NCBI GenBank assembly: GCA_028693815.1 | Contig: JAQUUP010000001.1 | Span: 136,433-190,578 of the forward strand | DNA from: Candidatus Omnitrophota bacterium | Lineage (GTDB): Bacteria; Omnitrophota; Gorgyraeia; Zapsychrales; Aceulaceae | Direction: 5' to 3' | Length of the DNA stretch: 54,146 bases | The DNA itself: not shown here | Text below: more model-generated notes on this DNA | The model's database searches: none | Told to the model about the DNA's origin: nothing | What the model saw: only the letters and a program-made list of their open reading frames with translations | Position numbering within the stretch: the first letter of the stretch is position 1

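Overview
The window looks like an AT-rich bacterial chromosome segment from a candidate phylum, most likely an Omnitrophota-type bacterium. The inference rests on two things. One reading frame stays open from an ATG at 9602 to the last base (14,848 complete codons, no stop). Directly upstream is a Tad/Flp (type II secretion-like) pilus cluster. Published work on Omnitrophota giant genes describes the same combination: many membrane segments, an embedded divergent SecA-type helicase domain, adhesion and carbohydrate or cell-wall domains, and nearby type II secretion-like genes. The taxonomic call is inference; no marker gene is in the window.

Region 1 (1-8901, all + strand) is a Tad/Flp pilus operon segment. 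It holds the tail of an upstream gene, seven small or mid-sized class III prepilin-like genes each with a glutamine or serine at the cleavage site and glutamate at +5, a 1005-residue TadG-like anchored protein, and the two inner-membrane platform proteins TadB and TadC. The ATPase, secretin and prepilin peptidase are not in the window.

Region 2 (8902-9601) is a non-coding, AT-rich control region. It contains several short inverted repeats, a good sigma70-type promoter (9431-9458), and a leader that ends in an 11-bp intrinsic terminator only 9 bases before the giant gene's start codon. A competing upstream stem could prevent terminator formation, so the giant gene is probably controlled by transcription attenuation.

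Region 3 (9602-54146) is one giant gene, cut by the window edge. Readable parts, in order: membrane/signal anchor; C39-like cysteine peptidase domain; long unassigned helical and beta-rich stretches; a Gly/Ala-rich hydrophobic stretch; coiled coils; a divergent SecA-like ATPase; an HEXXH motif beside a calcium-loop motif; a degenerate M24 'pita-bread' peptidase; a cluster of membrane helices; a lytic-transglycosylase-like domain; an in-frame array of five palindromic repeats; coiled coil; LysM-like domain; Thr/Ala/Asp linker; alpha/alpha-toroid-like domain; beta-barrel-like sheet; and a membrane-embedded GT2-like glycosyltransferase. The working picture is an envelope-spanning protein that binds and remodels peptidoglycan or glycans and is made alongside a pilus, plausibly for attachment to and digestion of other cells. 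The domain calls come from motif reading only.
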